A stretch of 64,000 nucleotides of DNA from Paraburkholderia translucens (lineage in GTDB: Bacteria; Pseudomonadota; Gammaproteobacteria; Burkholderiales; Burkholderiaceae). The translations under genes and the position numbers were made by a program. Shown here one piece after another: positions 61,665-64,000 of this stretch; position 1 is the first letter of the stretch; every line of letters starts with the position of its first letter. The DNA lies in NCBI RefSeq assembly GCF_020881035.1, contig NZ_JAJITC010000007.1:186001-250000 (forward strand), given 5' to 3'. Below the pieces are notes generated by a model. That model searched no databases and was not told the origin of the DNA. It was given only the letters and a program-made list of their open reading frames with translations.

Positions 61665-62908
61665 TAGTCTCTCTCCGAAGACAGCGTACGCTGTGCGAGC
61701 AGAAGGTTGGCTGTATTGAGGTCGATGCGATCGTTACTGATCATCACCGGAGCGGAATACAGGTCGCGAATGTGGCGGTTCAGGCTGAATGGCGTTCCGT
61801 TTTTGTATGCCGCCATTCCGCAAATCATCACCGCATGGAAAACGACCTGCAATGCGGTAGTCGATACGAACGTCTTCAACGTATTGATCTCGGCCGCATC
61901 CGACATGGCCTCTGACCATGACCGCTCGCGTCCTTGTCTTGAATGCAAGCGCAATGCGCTGTCCACCCGCGCCTGCATTGCTTGCAGTAATGCGAGCGCC
62001 TCGGCAATACGCCTTCCGGCCGGGGCAAGGTCATTCTTGTTCTTTTGCACCTGAGCGCGGAAGAAGCGATGGGCGCGCAAAAATGCATCGTTCGCAATGC
62101 CCGTCCACACCGATGCCCAAAGGATATGAGACGTCGGCACCATGGTCTGTTCGGCGATCTCAGCGAACGGTGCAGGAAAGATCTGTTGCACGTGCCCGGT
62201 CGCGTCGAGCGAAAAACCTTCACTGCAGGTGCCTCGCATCCCGAAAGTATCCCATTCACTGCGGCGAGTCAGCGTCGTGTCTTCTCGCAAGAGCGTGAGT
62301 AGTACCTGGTCTGTTGGCAGAGCAGACGGGCTCTTTCTTGCCGTCGCGATAATTGCGTCAGCATATGCGCCATACGAAATGACTGGGCAAAGCTTGTGAA
62401 GATCGAATGAATCGTCTAGTGCTTCAATTGCGCATTGGCTGTTGCGAAGATTGCCTCCCACCCCTTCCTCGGATGTCGCGGATGCCAGCAGCCACTCGTT
62501 TTTTGCCAACTCACTGAGGAAATTCCGATGCCACTCTTCTGACAGCGCGTGTCTGGCTGTGCATGCGATCTGAATCTGGTGCATGGCATATACCATTCCC
62601 GCCGACGAACAGGCTTGAGCGAGAATTCGACAGGCAGAGGCGACCGCGTCAAGCGAGACGCCTGCACCGCCAAGCTCCCTCGGAACCATTGCGGCGAGCA
62701 TGCGGTGTTCACGCATGGCGTCGACAGCTTCGGTCGGAAACCTCGCGTCCCGATCGACGGCTTCAGCAAACCGCGCGCAGGTTTCGGCGACAACGAGAGC
62801 GGCTTTGTCCAGTGCGTGGCCGACCGTCTCACCCGCAGTTGCCCGTTGCCGTACCGAGGCGGTCACTGACAAATGTTCCTCGCCAATATCGGAATCGAGA
62901 TTATTCAT
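61664..62908 (-). CDS. Acyl-CoA-dehydrogenase-like flavoprotein of the carrier-protein operon
   Basis: 414 residues, an acyl-CoA dehydrogenase fold (helical domain about 20-140, beta domain about 145-245, C-terminal helices). Recognisable blocks are MVPRELGGAGVSLDAVASACRILAQACSSAGMVYAMHQ and LLASATSEEGVGG, while the usual catalytic-base and R-x-F/GG-x-G motifs near the C-terminus are degenerate. Relatives in other operons oxidise amino acids tethered to a carrier protein (pyrrole or dehydroamino acid formation) or hydroxylate. It overlaps the carrier gene by 4 bases, so the substrate is probably the aminoacyl-carrier protein. FAD use is inferred from the fold. Confidence 0.82.
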   Translation of the reverse strand: MNNLDSDIGEEHLSVTASVRQRATAGETVGHALDKAALVVAETCARFAEAVDRDARFPTEAVDAMREHRMLAAMVPRELGGAGVSLDAVASACRILAQACSSAGMVYAMHQIQIACTARHALSEEWHRNFLSELAKNEWLLASATSEEGVGGNLRNSQCAIEALDDSFDLHKLCPVISYGAYADAIIATARKSPSALPTDQVLLTLLREDTTLTRRSEWDTFGMRGTCSEGFSLDATGHVQQIFPAPFAEIAEQTMVPTSHILWASVWTGIANDAFLRAHRFFRAQVQKNKNDLAPAGRRIAEALALLQAMQARVDSALRLHSRQGRERSWSEAMSDAAEINTLKTFVSTTALQVVFHAVMICGMAAYKNGTPFSLNRHIRDLYSAPVMISNDRIDLNTANLLLAQRTLSSERD

Positions 62909-63156
62909 AATGGTTGCGCGTCCCGCTGCAACTGCGTAATCGCGTTGGCCAGTGAATCGATACTCTGGAAAAGGCTTCGGCTGAGCATCCGGTCTGGAAT
63001 TTCCAGATTAAAGTGGTCTTCGATCGCGAGCAGTAGCTGAATCGTATTCAACGAAGACAGACCGATTTCGTAAAGGTCGGCATCGTCTGAAATGTTGCCA
63101 TCCAATATGTCGAGGTGAGCAACGTTCGTGATGATTTGTCGTAGTTCGTTCTTCAC
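62905..63156 (-). CDS. Aminoacyl carrier protein (ACP-fold)
   Basis: 83 residues. The start is GTG at 63156 (KNELRQII), chosen because it gives the normal carrier length; an upstream ATG frame is not plausible. The phosphopantetheine serine is S35 in DLYEIGLSSLNTIQLLLAIE, with the short GLSS-L motif of aminoacyl carriers. The helix 2-3 region (EDHFNLEIPDRML) is acidic like other ACPs. It is the first gene of the five-gene operon; a phosphopantetheinyl transferase is not in the window and must come from elsewhere. Confidence 0.85.
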   Translation of the reverse strand: MKNELRQIITNVAHLDILDGNISDDADLYEIGLSSLNTIQLLLAIEDHFNLEIPDRMLSRSLFQSIDSLANAITQLQRDAQPL

Positions 63157-63377
63157 ATGTGCCCCGGTATAGTGATTGTTTGGACGTCGAGGGTGAATCA
63201 GACAGTAAACCCGCATTGGTCATGGATATAAGTAGACCACCGGCACTGTCCACTTTTCTGTGCGTCAGGTTACACAAATGGTGAACATCTTCCGCTGTAC
63301 TGAATGGCCATTTTTGAACGTGGTCCTACCGCTCGCCGGGTCGCCGTAGCGGACGGTGACCTGGGAACGGACGCTGA
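63157..63377. promoter_or_regulatory. Upstream region of the carrier-protein operon
   Basis: 221 bp between the carrier-protein start and the end of the upstream hydrolase gene on the same strand. AT-rich near 63215-63290; a promoter is likely but no clear -35/-10 pair or operator was found. The gap leaves open whether the hydrolase belongs to the same operon. Confidence 0.35.
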
Positions 63378-64000
63378 CTATGGTTTCGAAGTGAAATAGC
63401 GTTTCGGGCGCGCCGGTCGAGAAACGGAAGCAGCGCCCACGAAATGATTTGCTTGTGCCGCTGCTCCGCTCGTTTCCTTTATTACGCTATCGCACAGTGA
63501 AATCACCTTCGCTGAATTAGAAGCATTGAAGAGCGCGTGATCGACGTCATCAAAAATGGCTACGCGTATCGACGGAAAGCGCGACAGGCGGGCACCCCGC
63601 CTTCCGAAATTCGCTGCAAGCAGATCCATGCTCGCATCGTAGGCGCCGTGCACGAGGACCGTCTTCACGCCTTTTGCATCGAGCGCTCGCATCATCGGCA
63701 ACGGTTCAGCCGCTCGCTCCCGTGTGGTATTGCTGAGCGCATCGAGCCGCAGTGCACCGACGACGAGCGAACGGACACGCGCTGAAAGGTTGCCGGCGAC
63801 AAAGCGGACGATCCGAGTCAATTTCTTCTTGTCCGTCAGCACCCTCTTCCACTTGGCGGGATCGAGCATCGAGATCGCGTAGCCGGCCATCGAATTGTGA
63901 GCCGCTTCCCGAAGTGCACCGGGCGCCATTTCTTCCGGCTTCCTGAAGGTCGGAATGTTGACTGCGACGACGCCCTTGATCGTTGTCTCCATGATGCCCG
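63378..64000 (-). CDS. Alpha/beta-hydrolase, C-terminal part (cut by window edge)
   Basis: The frame is open to the window edge, so the start lies outside; an ATG at 63992 is probably internal. The visible 200 residues resemble the C-terminal half of an alpha/beta hydrolase: VKTVLVHGAYDASMDLL with the acidic catalytic residue (D, about 85 from the end) and FDDVDHALFNASNSAKVI with the catalytic His. The nucleophile would be in the missing part. It lies 221 bp upstream of the carrier-protein operon on the same strand and might supply a thioesterase-type activity to it. Family call moderate. Confidence 0.6.
   Translation of the reverse strand, partial: GIMETTIKGVVAVNIPTFRKPEEMAPGALREAAHNSMAGYAISMLDPAKWKRVLTDKKKLTRIVRFVAGNLSARVRSLVVGALRLDALSNTTRERAAEPLPMMRALDAKGVKTVLVHGAYDASMDLLAANFGRRGARLSRFPSIRVAIFDDVDHALFNASNSAKVISLCDSVIKETSGAAAQANHFVGAASVSRPARPKRYFTSKP

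Noticed and set aside
1..64000. CRISPR arrays, tRNA/rRNA genes, insertion sequences, prophage
   Set aside because: No regularly spaced repeats, cloverleaf sequences, transposase or integrase motifs were recognised by eye; tRNAscan and IS searches would be decisive.

Overview
The window looks like a GC-rich chromosome segment from a Burkholderiaceae bacterium (Paraburkholderia/Caballeronia/Burkholderia type). This is inferred from base composition, the ferulate gene order (ech-vdh-fcs-acd), the many short divergent operons and the protein families; no rRNA or tRNA gene is present to fix the taxon. No CRISPR array, prophage, insertion sequence or integrase was recognised.

Region 1 (1-10.5 kb) appears to be a signalling/stress island. 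It holds a PAS histidine kinase with a FixJ/StyR-type response regulator, two paralogous receiver-only proteins, an RND efflux adaptor (cut by the window edge), a ClC channel, two lipoproteins (DUF3313-like and SYLF), a small secreted protein, a VIT/CCC1-like membrane protein and polyphosphate kinase 2. Seven copies of a near-palindrome, GGACC-TT-GGTCC with AT-rich flanks, lie only here. All seven sit upstream of genes in the same relative orientation and look like a local regulon.

Region 2 (10.5-20.5 kb) is a hydroxycinnamate (ferulate/p-coumarate) catabolic locus: SDR, acyl-CoA dehydrogenase, feruloyl-CoA synthetase, vanillin dehydrogenase, enoyl-CoA hydratase/lyase, amidohydrolase, aromatic-acid MFS transporter and MarR regulator. 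The same TCAGG-N3-CCTGA operator lies in both divergent promoter regions.

Region 3 (20.6-34 kb) is mixed: DJ-1/PfpI protein, ribbon-helix-helix protein, MFS exporter, Phd/ParE-type toxin-antitoxin pair, FAD oxidoreductase, MltF-like transglycosylase, NhaC antiporter, and a large autotransporter with T5SS/PEP-CTERM-type repeats followed by a small periplasmic protein.

Region 4 (34.2-41.4 kb) is a six-gene operon for a complex-I/hydrogenase-4-like membrane complex. Its large subunit lacks the Ni-Fe cysteines, so it is an energy-converting-hydrogenase-related (Ehr) complex, not a hydrogenase. A perfect 19-bp inverted repeat separates it from a divergent DUF1275 gene.

Region 5 (42.5-55 kb) carries small genes (CopG-like, spermidine-synthase-like, PhnA/YjdM with an attenuator-like leader), a complete liv-type ABC importer, a LuxR-type regulator with a degenerate receiver, an HtrA-like protease with no signal peptide, an ACT-domain protein and a UPF0182 membrane protein.

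Region 6 (55.3-64 kb) has a TetR-haloalkane dehalogenase pair. Upstream of it is a tightly overlapping five-gene operon: carrier protein, acyl-CoA-dehydrogenase-like flavoprotein, amino acid:[carrier protein] ligase, DUF1839 protein and GH2 beta-mannosidase-like protein. It probably makes or modifies an aminoacyl-derived product of unknown structure and is the strongest candidate for an undescribed pathway.
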